64,000 nt of DNA from Massilia endophytica (GTDB lineage: Bacteria; Pseudomonadota; Gammaproteobacteria; Burkholderiales; Burkholderiaceae_D), in assembly GCF_021165955.1 (NCBI RefSeq), contig NZ_CP088952.1, positions 2,356,001 to 2,420,000 on the forward strand, written 5' to 3'. Below the pieces are notes generated by a model, which saw nothing but the letters and a program-made list of their open reading frames with translations, was not told where the DNA came from and searched no databases. Below are positions 25,195 through 35,200 of this stretch, one piece after another (within the stretch, counting starts at the first letter, position 1; every line of letters begins with the position of its first letter). The position numbers and the translations under genes were made by a program.

Positions 25195-27186
25195 TCAGGC
25201 CTCGATTCGGCGCGCCGAGTTGGAGGACCAGCGGTACAGCCCGACCACGATGGCTGCCGCAACGGCGATGGCGATCATCATGCCGACCGATTCCTCAATG
25301 CCCTTGCCTAAGGCCAGGGGCTCGCCGGTGCCGGTGGCGATGATCAGGCCCGCCAGCGCCACGTTGAACAGGCTCTCGCCCACGATGAAGCCGGACATCA
25401 CCAGCACGGCCACGCGCTTCGCGGATTCGCCATAGCTCTTGCTGTTCATGGCCTTCTCGAAGAAGTAGCCGCCCAGCGCGCCCACCACCACCGGCGCGGT
25501 CACGGCCGAAGGCAGGTAGATCGCCAGGCCCACGCCCAGCGGCGGCAGGCTGTACTTGTGGTTCGACGTGGACTTCAGGATGAAGTCCACCGCCACGAGG
25601 GCCAGGCCAATCAGGGCGCCATAGCCCACCAGGTGCCACGGCAGGTCGCCGCCGATAACGCCGCGCGCCAGGGTGGAGATCAGGGTTGCCTGCGGTGCGG
25701 CCAGGGGCGTGTCCGAAATCGCGTTCTGGTTCGGCGCGCCGGCGAAGCCGTAGGCGTGGTTCAGCATTTCCAGCACTTTCGGCACCACGGCGGAACCGGC
25801 GAACACGCCGATGATCAGCGCGGTCTGCTGCTTCCATGGGGTTGCGCCCACCAGCTGGCCGGTCTTCAGGTCCTGCAGGTTGTCGTTACCGATCACGGCA
25901 ACGGCCAGCACCACGGTGGTGACGAACAGCGCGAAAGCGATCATGGCCTGCGCGGTTTCCGGGCCCATGATGGCGCGGCCCACCATGCCCACGCTCAGCG
26001 CGGCGCCCAGCACGGTGAGGATGGCGAGGCCGGACACTGGAGAATTCGAGGAGCCGATCAGGCCAGCCATGTAGCCGCAGACGGCTGCAGCCAGCATGCC
26101 CGCCACCAGGATGTAGCCGATGCCTACGGCCACCAGCGGCGTGGACAGCGATTCCAGCGGACCGCCGGTCAGGAAGGAAGCCAGCAGCCAGCCCGCAGGC
26201 ACCATGGAGATCAGGGTCACCAGGCCGACGATGAAGATCGGCATGTCGCGGTCTTCGCGCGGCACGCCCGCGCCGCCGGATTTGGCGTTGCGGCTGGCGG
26301 CCAGTGCCGACTTCAGGCCGCCCACCACCGGCTTGGCCAGGGTGGCGAGCGTGATGATGGCGGCGGCGCCGATGGTGCCTGCGCCCATCATGCGCACCTG
26401 GGTGCTCCACACGCGCAGCGCGTGGTCGGCAGCCGATGCGCCTTCGGCCATCGGGGTAATGGAGGTCAGGAGCGGAACCAGCACGGCCCAGGCGATGACC
26501 AGGCCGGCCAGCATGGCCACGCCCACGGTAATGCCCATCAGGTGGCCCGCGCCGATCAGCGCCAGGGAACCCGATGCGCCAAGGCCGGTTGCGCCGGTGC
26601 CTGCGCCGAAGCGGAAGTAGTGCGAGACCTCGCCGGCGATCAGCTTCATGGCGGCCAGCAGGGCGAAGAAGGCGGAAGCCACGGTGCCCAGTACCACGGC
26701 CTTCAGGCCCGCCTTGCCTTCCTGTGCGCCGGAGCGCGATGCGGTGCCCACTTTCAGCACTTCCGCGGCAGCCACGCCTTCAGGATATGGCAGGTTCGAT
26801 TGGGAGACCAGTGCGCGGCGCAGCGGCATGGTGTACATCACACCGAGCACGCCGCCGATGGCGCAGGCGCCGAAGGTCGGCCAGAACGGCACTTCCGCCC
26901 ACCAGCCGATCATCAGCAGGCCTGGAACGACGAAGATCACGGATGCCAGGGTGCCCGCCGCCGAAGCGATGGTCTGGACGATATTGTTTTCCTGGATGGT
27001 CGCGTCCTTGAAGGCGCTCAGAAGAGCCATCGAGATCACGGCGGCGGGGATGGAGGTCGCGAAGGTCAGGCCCACTTTCAGGCCCAGATAGACCTGGGCG
27101 GCCGTGAAGACCAGTGTGATCAGGATGCCGAGGGCAATGCCCCGGGCGCTAAATTCCAGCGGATTTGACGACGACGGTTGGTTCAT
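25195..27186 (-). CDS. OPT-family oligopeptide/metal-chelate transporter
   Basis: 663 residues with about 14-16 membrane segments. The N-terminus (SARGIALGILITLVFTAAQVYLGLKVGLTFATSIPAAV) and motifs TIQENNIVQTIASAAGTL and GVMYTMPLRRALV are typical of bacterial OPT proteins, proton-coupled importers of oligopeptides or iron-siderophore-like chelates. Substrate cannot be read from sequence. It heads the minus-strand group OPT, membrane protein, aldo/keto reductase, hydrolase. Confidence 0.92.
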   Translation of the reverse strand: MNQPSSSNPLEFSARGIALGILITLVFTAAQVYLGLKVGLTFATSIPAAVISMALLSAFKDATIQENNIVQTIASAAGTLASVIFVVPGLLMIGWWAEVPFWPTFGACAIGGVLGVMYTMPLRRALVSQSNLPYPEGVAAAEVLKVGTASRSGAQEGKAGLKAVVLGTVASAFFALLAAMKLIAGEVSHYFRFGAGTGATGLGASGSLALIGAGHLMGITVGVAMLAGLVIAWAVLVPLLTSITPMAEGASAADHALRVWSTQVRMMGAGTIGAAAIITLATLAKPVVGGLKSALAASRNAKSGGAGVPREDRDMPIFIVGLVTLISMVPAGWLLASFLTGGPLESLSTPLVAVGIGYILVAGMLAAAVCGYMAGLIGSSNSPVSGLAILTVLGAALSVGMVGRAIMGPETAQAMIAFALFVTTVVLAVAVIGNDNLQDLKTGQLVGATPWKQQTALIIGVFAGSAVVPKVLEMLNHAYGFAGAPNQNAISDTPLAAPQATLISTLARGVIGGDLPWHLVGYGALIGLALVAVDFILKSTSNHKYSLPPLGVGLAIYLPSAVTAPVVVGALGGYFFEKAMNSKSYGESAKRVAVLVMSGFIVGESLFNVALAGLIIATGTGEPLALGKGIEESVGMMIAIAVAAAIVVGLYRWSSNSARRIEA

Positions 27187-27287
27187 CCTGGGGTCTCCGT
27201 ACGTTATATAGGGTTAAGCTGGCCCGGATATTACGCCAGAATTGCGCCGCCGCCAATGTTCTTTATTTGTATTGTTGCAAGGCCCCG

Positions 27288-27824
27288 TCAGTCGTCGTCG
27301 CCGGGGTCCATGTCCGGAAACATGACCGAGGTGAAGCCGAACTTCGAGAAATCGGTAATGCGCATCGGGTAAAGAATGCCATGCAGGTGGTCCACCTCGT
27401 GCTGCACCACGCGGGCGTGGAAATCCTCGGCATCGCGCACAATGGGCTTGCCGTACTGATCGAAGCCTTCGTAGTGCAGGCGCTTGTAGCGCGGCACCAG
27501 CCCGCGCAGGCCGGGCACGGAGAGGCAGCCTTCGAAGCCGTCCTCCTTTTCGTCCGTAATCGGCGCGAGCACGGGATTGATCAGCACCGTTTCGGGCACC
27601 TGGGGCGCGTCGGGATAGCGGGGATTGGACTTGAAGCCGTAAATCACCAGCTGCAGGTTTACGCCGATCTGCGGGGCGGCCAGGCCGGCGCCGTTGGCCG
27701 CATGCATGGTGTCGAACATGTCCGCGATGAGCGCGTGCAGTTCCGGCGTATCGAACTCGCGCACCGGCTCGGCCACGCGCAGCAGGCGCGGGTCGCCCAT
27801 CTTCAGTATTTCACGCACCGCCAT
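27288..27824 (-). CDS. def: Peptide deformylase
   Basis: 178 residues. Removes the formyl group from initiator Met. All three metal motifs are present: GAGLAAPQIG (45-54), EGCLSVPG (Cys ligand) and QHEVDHLHG (His ligands, catalytic Glu). It overlaps the end of galU by 14 nt and is the last gene of smc-zipA-ligA-galU-def. It is not next to fmt, the usual place of the main deformylase gene, so the genome may carry a second copy. Confidence 0.95.
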   Translation of the reverse strand: MAVREILKMGDPRLLRVAEPVREFDTPELHALIADMFDTMHAANGAGLAAPQIGVNLQLVIYGFKSNPRYPDAPQVPETVLINPVLAPITDEKEDGFEGCLSVPGLRGLVPRYKRLHYEGFDQYGKPIVRDAEDFHARVVQHEVDHLHGILYPMRITDFSKFGFTSVMFPDMDPGDDD

Positions 27825-28716
27825 CGCCGCCCCCTTGCATCTGGTTCATGAATTCGCGGAAGCCCGCGCCGGTTTCGGCATGCTTCAGGCCCATGGCCAC
27901 CGTGGCCTTGAGGTAGCCCAGCTTGGAGCCGCAGTCGTAGCGCTGGCCGTCGTAGCGATAGGCAAGCACCCGTTCATGCTGCAGCAGGCGCGCGATACCG
28001 TCGGTCAGCTGGATCTCGCCTCCCTCCCCTGCGCCGATCTGCTCCAGGAATTCGAAGATGCGGTTGGAGAGCACGTAGCGGCCTACCACGGCCAGGGTGG
28101 ACGGCGCCTTGTCCGGCGCGGGCTTCTCCACGATGCCCGAGACCAGTTCCAGCCGCTCGCGGTAGGCGCTGGCGCTCACGATGCCGTACTGGCGGGTCTG
28201 TTCACGCGGCACGTCCTGCACGGCCAGCAGGCTGGCGCGCTCGAATTCGTACTGCTGCGTCATCTGCGCCAGCACGGGGCGCACGCCCTCGGCGGTGTCC
28301 ATGAAGTCGTCCGCCAGCAGCACGGCGAAGGGTTCGCTGCCCACGATGGGCCGCGCGCACAGCACCGCATGGCCCAGGCCCAGCGGCGCGGGCTGGCGGA
28401 TATAGATGCAGTTCACATGCTTGGGAATCACGTTGCGCACCACTTCCAGGAGCGCCTGCTTGTTGTTCGCTTCCAGTTCCGCTTCCAGCTCGTAGGCCTT
28501 GTCGAAATGGTCTTCGATGGCGCGCTTGTTGCGGCCAGTGATAAAGATCATGTCCGTGATGCCGGCGGCGACCGCCTCCTCCACCGCGTACTGGATCAGC
28601 GGCTTGTCCACCACCGGCAGCATCTCCTTGGGCTGCGCCTTGGTGGCCGGAAGGAAGCGGCTGCCGAGGCCCGCCACGGGGAATACCGCTTTCCTGATAG
28701 GCGCCATGTCCGTCAT
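27811..28716 (-). CDS. galU: UTP-glucose-1-phosphate uridylyltransferase
   Basis: 301 residues from the ATG at 28716, which overlaps the ligA stop by 4 nt (ATGA); an internal ATG at 28707 is possible. Makes UDP-glucose for polysaccharides and lipopolysaccharide. The nucleotide-binding N-terminus is AVFPVAGLGSRFLPATKAQP followed by KEMLPVVDKPLIQY; FAVLLADDFMD and VEKPAPDKAPS are further GalU marks. Confidence 0.96.
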   Translation of the reverse strand: MTDMAPIRKAVFPVAGLGSRFLPATKAQPKEMLPVVDKPLIQYAVEEAVAAGITDMIFITGRNKRAIEDHFDKAYELEAELEANNKQALLEVVRNVIPKHVNCIYIRQPAPLGLGHAVLCARPIVGSEPFAVLLADDFMDTAEGVRPVLAQMTQQYEFERASLLAVQDVPREQTRQYGIVSASAYRERLELVSGIVEKPAPDKAPSTLAVVGRYVLSNRIFEFLEQIGAGEGGEIQLTDGIARLLQHERVLAYRYDGQRYDCGSKLGYLKATVAMGLKHAETGAGFREFMNQMQGGGDGGA

Positions 28717-31052
28717 CCCGTCTGCCCCAGCAAGGCAAGCAGGCCTGCCTCGTCCAGGATGGTGATGCCGAGTTCCTCGGCCTTGGCGAGCTTGCTGCCT
28801 GCTTCGGCGCCCGCCACCACGTACGATGTTTTCTTCGACACCGAGCCGGAAACCTTGCCGCCCGCCTGCTCGATCAATGCCTGGGCCGCGTCGCGGCTCA
28901 TGGTCGGCAGGGTGCCGGTCAGGACGAACGTCTTGCCGCTCATTGCCCCTTCCGATTCCGCCACTTCGGGCAGCTGGGCCAGCAGCTCGGTGCGCAGCGC
29001 GTCCAGCGCCACAAGGCGCTCGCGGTTCTCCGGCACGGCCATCCATTGCTCCAGCGATGCCGCCACCGCGGCGGGCAGGCCGAATACATCGAAGACCTTG
29101 AGCCAGGCCAGCGCTTCCAGCGTGACGCCCTGCTCGATCAGTTGGCGGGCGCGCGGCTCCGTCAGTTTCGGGATATCCAGCGCGGCCAGCAGCTTCACGG
29201 GCTCCAGCTTCTCGCGCAACGCCGCCTTGGGCGCATGTTCGCCTTGCGGCGCCACACCCGCGGCCAGCAGCGCATCGATGGCCTGTTGGTTCTTCTCCTC
29301 GGCAAAGAAGTCCGCAATCGATTCGGCCACGGTGCCGCCGATATCGGGCAGCACGCGCAGCAGCGCTTCCGGCGCGCGGCGGATCAGCTCGAACTTGCCG
29401 AGCCAGTCGGCCAGCGTCTTCGCGGTCGATTCGCCCACGTGGCGAATGCCCAGCGCGAACAGCAGGCGTTCCAGCGGCGGCTTCTTGCTGGCGGCGATGG
29501 CGTCGAGCAGATTGTCCGCCCACTTGGTGGCGATCTTGCCCTGCTGGACCGTCTCGGGCGTGGTGCCCTCGCGTTCGTCCGCCAGGCGCTTCATCTTCAG
29601 CAGGTCGGCCTGCGTGAGGCCGTACAGGTCCGCCACGCCGTTGACCAGATTGCATTCGACCAGGTTGTCGATATAGCGGTCGCCCAGGCCTTCGATATCC
29701 ATCATGCGGCGGCCCGCGAAATGGCGGATCGCCTCCTTGCGCTGGGCGGAGCAGAACAGGCCGCCGGAGCAGCGCGCCACGGCCTCGTCCTCCTCGCGCA
29801 CCACGTGGGAGCCGCAGACCGGACAGGTCTTCGGCAGCACATATTGCGCTGGCTCGGGGCTGGGACGCTTGTCCAGCACCACCGACAGCACCTCGGGAAT
29901 CACATCGCCCGCGCGGCGCACGATGACGGTGTCTCCGATGCGCACGTCCTTGCGGCGCACCTCGTCCTCATTGTGCAGGGTGGCGTTGGTGACGGTGACG
30001 CCGCCGACGAACACCGGCTCCAGGCGCGCGACGGGCGTGATGGCGCCGGTGCGGCCCACCTGCACATCGATGGCCTGCACGACGGTGGTCGCCTCTTCCG
30101 CCGGGAACTTGTGCGCCAGGGCGAAGCGCGGCGCGCGCGAAACGAAGCCCAGCGCCCGCTGGTCTTCCACGCGGTTCGTCTTGTACACCACGCCGTCGAT
30201 CTCGTACGGCATGGCGGGGCGGCCCGCGCCGATCTTCGCGTAATAGGCCAGCAGGCCGTCCTTGCCGCGCACCACGGCGCGCTCCTTCGCCACGGGCAGG
30301 CCGAGCTTCTCGTACCAGTCGAGCAGCGCGGCGTGGGTGGACGGCATGTCCGCCCCAACCAGCTCGCCGATGCCGTAGGCGAAGAAGCGCAGCTTGCGCG
30401 AAGCCGTAATGCGCGAGTCGAGCTGGCGCAGCGCGCCTGCCGCGGCATTGCGCGGATTGACGAATTCCTTCTGTCCCAGCTCGCGCTGGCGCGCATTCAT
30501 GGCCGCGAAATCGGCCTTGAACATCAGCACCTCGCCGCGCACGTCCAGCACGGACGGCAGCTTGTCGCCATGCAGGCGCAGCGGAATGCCCTTGATGGTG
30601 CGGATATTGGCGCTCACGTCCTCGCCCGTATAGCCGTCGCCGCGCGTGGCGGCCTGCACGAACAGGCCGTTCTCATAGCGCAGGTTGATGGCCAGGCCGT
30701 CGAACTTCACTTCGGCCGCGTACTCCACCTCCACGATATCGAGCCCTTCGCGCACGCGGCGGTCGAAGTTCTCGATGTCCTCGTCGCTGAAGCCGTTGTT
30801 CAGGGACAGCATGGGCACGGCGTGCGTGACGGCGTCGAACTGCGCCAGCGGCGGCGCGCCGACACGCAGGGTCGGCGAGTCCGGCGCGGCCAGCTCGGGA
30901 TGGGCCGCCTCCAGCTGCTGGAGTTCGAGGAATAGCTTGTCGTACTCGGCGTCCGGAATGGTGGGCGCGTCGAGCACGTGATAGGCGTGCAGGTGACGGT
31001 TCAGCTCCGCCGTGAGCCAGGCAACGCGCTCCGCCGGTGATTTCTCTTTCAT
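28713..31052 (-). CDS. ligA: NAD-dependent DNA ligase LigA
   Basis: 779 residues from the ATG at 31052; an in-frame GTG two codons upstream is too close to the AAGG Shine-Dalgarno. Seals nicks in replication and repair. Order of domains: Ia, adenylation domain with catalytic Lys 116 in EVKFDGLAINL, OB fold, four-cysteine zinc finger (CPVCGSH...CSGGLFCSAQ), helix-hairpin-helix repeats, and C-terminal BRCT (GKTFVLTGTLPTMSRDAA). Longer than the roughly 670 of E. coli by loop insertions. Overlaps galU, 10 nt after zipA. Confidence 0.97.
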   Translation of the reverse strand: MKEKSPAERVAWLTAELNRHLHAYHVLDAPTIPDAEYDKLFLELQQLEAAHPELAAPDSPTLRVGAPPLAQFDAVTHAVPMLSLNNGFSDEDIENFDRRVREGLDIVEVEYAAEVKFDGLAINLRYENGLFVQAATRGDGYTGEDVSANIRTIKGIPLRLHGDKLPSVLDVRGEVLMFKADFAAMNARQRELGQKEFVNPRNAAAGALRQLDSRITASRKLRFFAYGIGELVGADMPSTHAALLDWYEKLGLPVAKERAVVRGKDGLLAYYAKIGAGRPAMPYEIDGVVYKTNRVEDQRALGFVSRAPRFALAHKFPAEEATTVVQAIDVQVGRTGAITPVARLEPVFVGGVTVTNATLHNEDEVRRKDVRIGDTVIVRRAGDVIPEVLSVVLDKRPSPEPAQYVLPKTCPVCGSHVVREEDEAVARCSGGLFCSAQRKEAIRHFAGRRMMDIEGLGDRYIDNLVECNLVNGVADLYGLTQADLLKMKRLADEREGTTPETVQQGKIATKWADNLLDAIAASKKPPLERLLFALGIRHVGESTAKTLADWLGKFELIRRAPEALLRVLPDIGGTVAESIADFFAEEKNQQAIDALLAAGVAPQGEHAPKAALREKLEPVKLLAALDIPKLTEPRARQLIEQGVTLEALAWLKVFDVFGLPAAVAASLEQWMAVPENRERLVALDALRTELLAQLPEVAESEGAMSGKTFVLTGTLPTMSRDAAQALIEQAGGKVSGSVSKKTSYVVAGAEAGSKLAKAEELGITILDEAGLLALLGQTG

Positions 31053-31062
31053 CGCCACGGCC

Positions 31063-32202
31063 TTAGCTGAACAGGCGCAGCGCGCGGGTGGAACCGGCCG
31101 GAATGTCCGAGGCTTCCATGTCGGCGTAGAAGTCCTTCACCTGGCCGGAGATTTCGGCCAGGGCCTCGTCGCTCAGCGGCTGGTTGTAGTCGTCCACGAT
31201 GGTCGCGTCCAGGCGCGCCACGAGGGACTTGGCGCAGGCCACCATGGCGCCGAAACCGTCGCGGGCGGGCGCCACGCAGGGCACGTCCAGCAGGAGGGTC
31301 AGGCGCGGGGTGGTCTCCTCCGCAGGCGACACGTTGGTGGAGAGCGAGAACAGGTGGCCGCCCTCTCCGTCCGGCATCACATAGCGGCCGTCGGGACGCA
31401 CATCGAAGCCCTGCTTCTCCAGCGCTACGATCAGGGTCGCGATAGCCCAGGGCGCGCCGTTGGTGGCCAGGTTCACGCCCAGCTGGGCGTCGTGGCTGGC
31501 CACGAAGCGGTGCAGGGTCTTCGCTTCGGCCATGACTTCGATCATGTCCGGAATCTGTGGCTCGGCGCCGATTTCGTCGGCGATGGCGCGCAGGCGCGTC
31601 ACCAATTCGGAGTATTCCAGTTCGTTCAGGGCCGTGGTGCGGCTGGCCAGCTGCACGCCGCCCTGCAGCCTGGTGTAGACGGTGCCGTGGCGGATGGGTT
31701 CCCACTCGTCGCTCACCGCAAGGCCGATGAAGTGCACAGGCTTGCTGCCTACGAAGCGCAGCTTCTGCAGCACGGGCAGCAGCTTGTCGCCGCGGACGGG
31801 CGCCTCCAGTTCCAGCGGCAGCAGGCAGTCGATCAGGGGATCGACCAGGCTCGTGGCCAGTTCAGCGGGCGGCACGGCGGCATCGGCGCTGCGCACCGGC
31901 GCGGGAGCCGCATCTTCCGCGAAGGTTGGGGCCACGGCGGCAGCGCCGTGTTCGGGCGTGGCGTAGGCGCCGGAGCCGCCGTCGACCAGGGGCACATCGT
32001 CCATCGAGAACTGGGGCTCGCTGCGGTTCCCGCCTGCGTAGGCGGGAGCTTCATCGGCGCGCATCAGCACATCGTCATGCTCGGAAGCGAAGGCGCGTTC
32101 CACGCTCTTCTTGGCCTTGTATTCCTGCCACTTGTTGTAAGAGAAAACGCCGACGATGAAGACGGCGCCTGCGGCGATCAAACTCAGTTGGAGATCTGTC
32201 AT
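31063..32202 (-). CDS. zipA: Cell division protein ZipA homologue
   Basis: 379 residues. One N-terminal membrane helix (about 4-22) then a charged stretch, an acidic/proline linker of about 110 residues, and the C-terminal ZipA FtsZ-binding domain (about 230-370). ZipA anchors FtsZ to the membrane. The start overlaps the smc stop by 4 nt. Oddity: the linker contains PAYAGGNRSE, encoded by a TCCCGCCT/AGGCGGGA palindrome, apparently a repeat element tolerated in frame. Confidence 0.88.
   Translation of the reverse strand: MTDLQLSLIAAGAVFIVGVFSYNKWQEYKAKKSVERAFASEHDDVLMRADEAPAYAGGNRSEPQFSMDDVPLVDGGSGAYATPEHGAAAVAPTFAEDAAPAPVRSADAAVPPAELATSLVDPLIDCLLPLELEAPVRGDKLLPVLQKLRFVGSKPVHFIGLAVSDEWEPIRHGTVYTRLQGGVQLASRTTALNELEYSELVTRLRAIADEIGAEPQIPDMIEVMAEAKTLHRFVASHDAQLGVNLATNGAPWAIATLIVALEKQGFDVRPDGRYVMPDGEGGHLFSLSTNVSPAEETTPRLTLLLDVPCVAPARDGFGAMVACAKSLVARLDATIVDDYNQPLSDEALAEISGQVKDFYADMEASDIPAGSTRALRLFS
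32027..32047. repeat. Palindromic repeat inside the zipA linker
   Basis: TCCCGCCT (32028-32035) and AGGCGGGA (32040-32047) flank a 4-nt loop, matching the TTCCCGCCTGCGTAGGCGGGA type of dispersed repeat and related to 7293-7343. It lies in the variable linker of zipA and keeps the frame open. Confidence 0.65.
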
Positions 32203-35200
32203 GCTGCTTGTGCCTCGGAAGCGAAGTTGGCGGCGGCTTCCATGTCCACCGCCACGATGCGCGATACGCCCTGCTCCTGCATCGTCACACCGATCAGTTG
32301 ATTGGCCATCTCCATCGCAATCTTGTTGTGCGAGATGAAGAGGAATTGGGTCTGGTCGGACATGCGCTTCACCATGCGGCAGAAGCGCTCCGTATTGGCG
32401 TCGTCCAGCGGCGCATCGACCTCGTCGAGCAGGCAGAACGGCGCCGGATTCAGGCGGAACATGGAGAACACCAGCGCCGTCGCGGTCAGGGCCTTTTCGC
32501 CGCCGGACAGCAGGTGGATGGTGGCGTTCTTCTTGCCCGGCGGCTGGGCCATGACCTGCACGCCGGAGTCGAGGATTTCGTCGCCCGTCATGATCAGCTT
32601 CGCCTGGCCGCCGCCGAAAAGGATCGGGAACAGCTCCGAGAAGTGGCCGTTCACGCGGTCGAAGGTGTCCTGCAGCAGGTCGCGCGTTTCCTTGTCGATC
32701 TTCTGGATCGCATCTTCCAGCGTATTGATCGCCTCCGTCAGGTCGGCGTTCTGCGAGTCGAGGAAGTTCTTGCGCTCCGAGGCCTGCGCCAGCTCGTCCA
32801 GCGCGGCCAGGTTCACCGCGCCCAGGGCCGCAATGGCGTTGGTCAGGCGGGTCACCTCGCCTTGCAGGTAGGAGGCCTTCAGGTCCGGATGCAGCTTCTC
32901 GGCCAGCGCGGCTTCGTCGGCCTGCACTTCCGCCAGCTGCTGCGCGAACTGCTCCTGGTTCAGGCGCGCGGCCTGTTCCTTCAACTGCATTTCCGTGATC
33001 TTGTCGCGCTGCGGCTGCAGGCTGCGTTCGGCCTGCATGCGCGCGTCTTCCGCATGGCGCAGCTGCTGGGTGATCTGGTCCAGTTCATGCCGCGCGTCCG
33101 ACAGCGCCTTTTCCTGCTGCGTACGGCGGTCCAGCAGCTCCTGCAGGCCTTCGTTGGCGGTGCCTGCCTCCAGGGTTTCCAGCTCCAGCTGGCCTGCGCG
33201 CAGGCTTTCGCCCACCTGCTGCACCTGCGCCGTCGCCGTGGCGACGTTGCGGCGCAATTCCTCGATGCGGCTGCGGCCCGACTTCTCGGCGAATTCCGCC
33301 TCCTGCGCCTTGCGTTCCAGCTCGCGCAATGCTTCGCGCGCGTCCGCCAGGCGCTGCTCCTTCAGCAGGAAGGCAGTCTGCCCTTCCTCGTGCTCGCCCT
33401 GCAGGTTGCCCAGCTCCATATCGAGCTGCTCGAACTTCTCTTCCGATTCGAGCTTTACCTGCATCTGCTCCTGTTCCTGCGCAGCGATCTCCGCGAGGTC
33501 CGCCTCGATCTGGCCGCTGCGCTGGTTGAAGCGCGCTTCGATCTCGGAGAGCTTCACCACTTCGAGCTGCAGGGTATGCACGGACTGCGTCAGGCCCTGG
33601 ATCTTCGTGCGCAGCTCCGCCACGGTGCGGCTGTGGTTCGACACCGCCGCATCGGCCCGTACGGAACGCGCCCGCGCCTCTTCGGCCAGCATGGACTGGG
33701 CGCGCAGCTGCTTCGTGATGTTGTCGATTTCCTGCTGGCGGCCCAGCATGCCCTCCTGCTCCGCGTCTGCCGCGTAGAAGCGCACGCTGGACTGGGAGAT
33801 GACGTGGCCCTGCTTCGTCACGAAGCAGCCGCCCGCAGGCAGCGTGCCGCGCGCCATGAAGGCTTCCGCCGCATCGTCCGCGAGGAAGACGTTGTGCAGC
33901 CAGTCCTGCAGCACGCCGCGCAGGCCGGGGTCGTTGAGCTTGAGCAGGTTGATGAAGGGCTTCAGGCTGCCATGCGCCGCCGCTTCGGCGGGCGCCGTGG
34001 TGAGCGGCGCGAACAGCGCCAGCTTGGCCGGCGGCGCGTCGCCGAAGAAGTGCTTGGCCCATTCGATGTTCGACACCTGGAGGGCCGAGGTGCGCTCGCG
34101 CAGCACCGACTCCATGGCCGTTTCCCAGCCGTTTTCGATCTGGATCTTCTGCCACAGGCGGGGCAGCTCGTTCAGCTCATGCTTCTGCAGCCATGGCGTG
34201 ACCTTGCCCTGCGTCTGCGCCCGCTCCTGCAGTTCGCGCAGCGCGTTCAGGCGCGCTTCCAGCTGGGCGTTGGCCGCGCTTTCGGACTGCACGGCGGCCT
34301 GCGCCTGCTGGCGCTCCTCTTCCAGCTTCGGCTGCTGCTCCATGGCCTCGTCCAGCATCATGGTCTGCTCTTCGAGCGCCTGCTGCTTTTCCTCCAGCTG
34401 CATCTTGAGGTTGGAGAGGTGCGAGGAATCCGGCATGGAGAGGCCGTTCTTTTCCTGCATGAGGCGTTCGCGGCGCGTGGCCAGGCCGTTCAGGATATTG
34501 TTCGCATTGCGCTGGTGGGCCGATTCCAGTTCCAGCTGCTGCTGCGCCTGCATGATGCGGGCGCGCGATTCCGTGCTCCGGTTCTGCGCCTCGCGCCATT
34601 CCGCTTCCAGCGTCGGCAGCAGTTCGGCCTTCTGCTCGGCCATCATGCGCGCCTGCTCCACCTTCGCGGACAGCTCTTCGAGATTGAATTCCGCTTCCTC
34701 GATCTGGCCGCTGTACTCCTCCGCCTGCTGCTGCCACTGGTCGCGCTGCGCGGTGAGTGTGGCGAGCTGCTGCTGCAGCCGGGTGCGCGATTCGATCACG
34801 AACTTGATCTGCGCTTCCAGGCTGCCGATTTCCGAGTTGGTCTGGTACAGGTGGCCCTGCGCCTGGTGCAGGCGGTCGCCGACGGCGAAGTGGGCCTGGC
34901 GCATCTGCTCCAGCGTGAGCTCCACGTGGCGCAGCTTGGCCGTCTGCTCTTCCAGGTCCGTCTGGGCCTGCTCCATCTCGCGGAAGAACCTGGCCTGCTC
35001 GTTCTGCGCCTCGGTTTTGCGCAGCAGCCAGAGCAGCTTCTGCTTCTCTTCCTGGTCGGCGGAGAGCTGGTGGAAGCGCGTAGCCACTTCGGCCTGCCCC
35101 TGCAGCTTCTCCAGGTTGGAATTCAGCTCGCGCAGGATGTCCTCCACGCGCAGCAGGTTCTCGCGCGTATCGTGCAAGCGGTTTTCCGTTTCCCGGCGCC

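Noticed and set aside
24489..25262. Upstream extension of the aldo/keto reductase frame to 528 residues
   Set aside because: The added part is Ala/Arg/Pro-rich shadow of the membrane protein gene; the reductase starts properly at the ATGA overlap.
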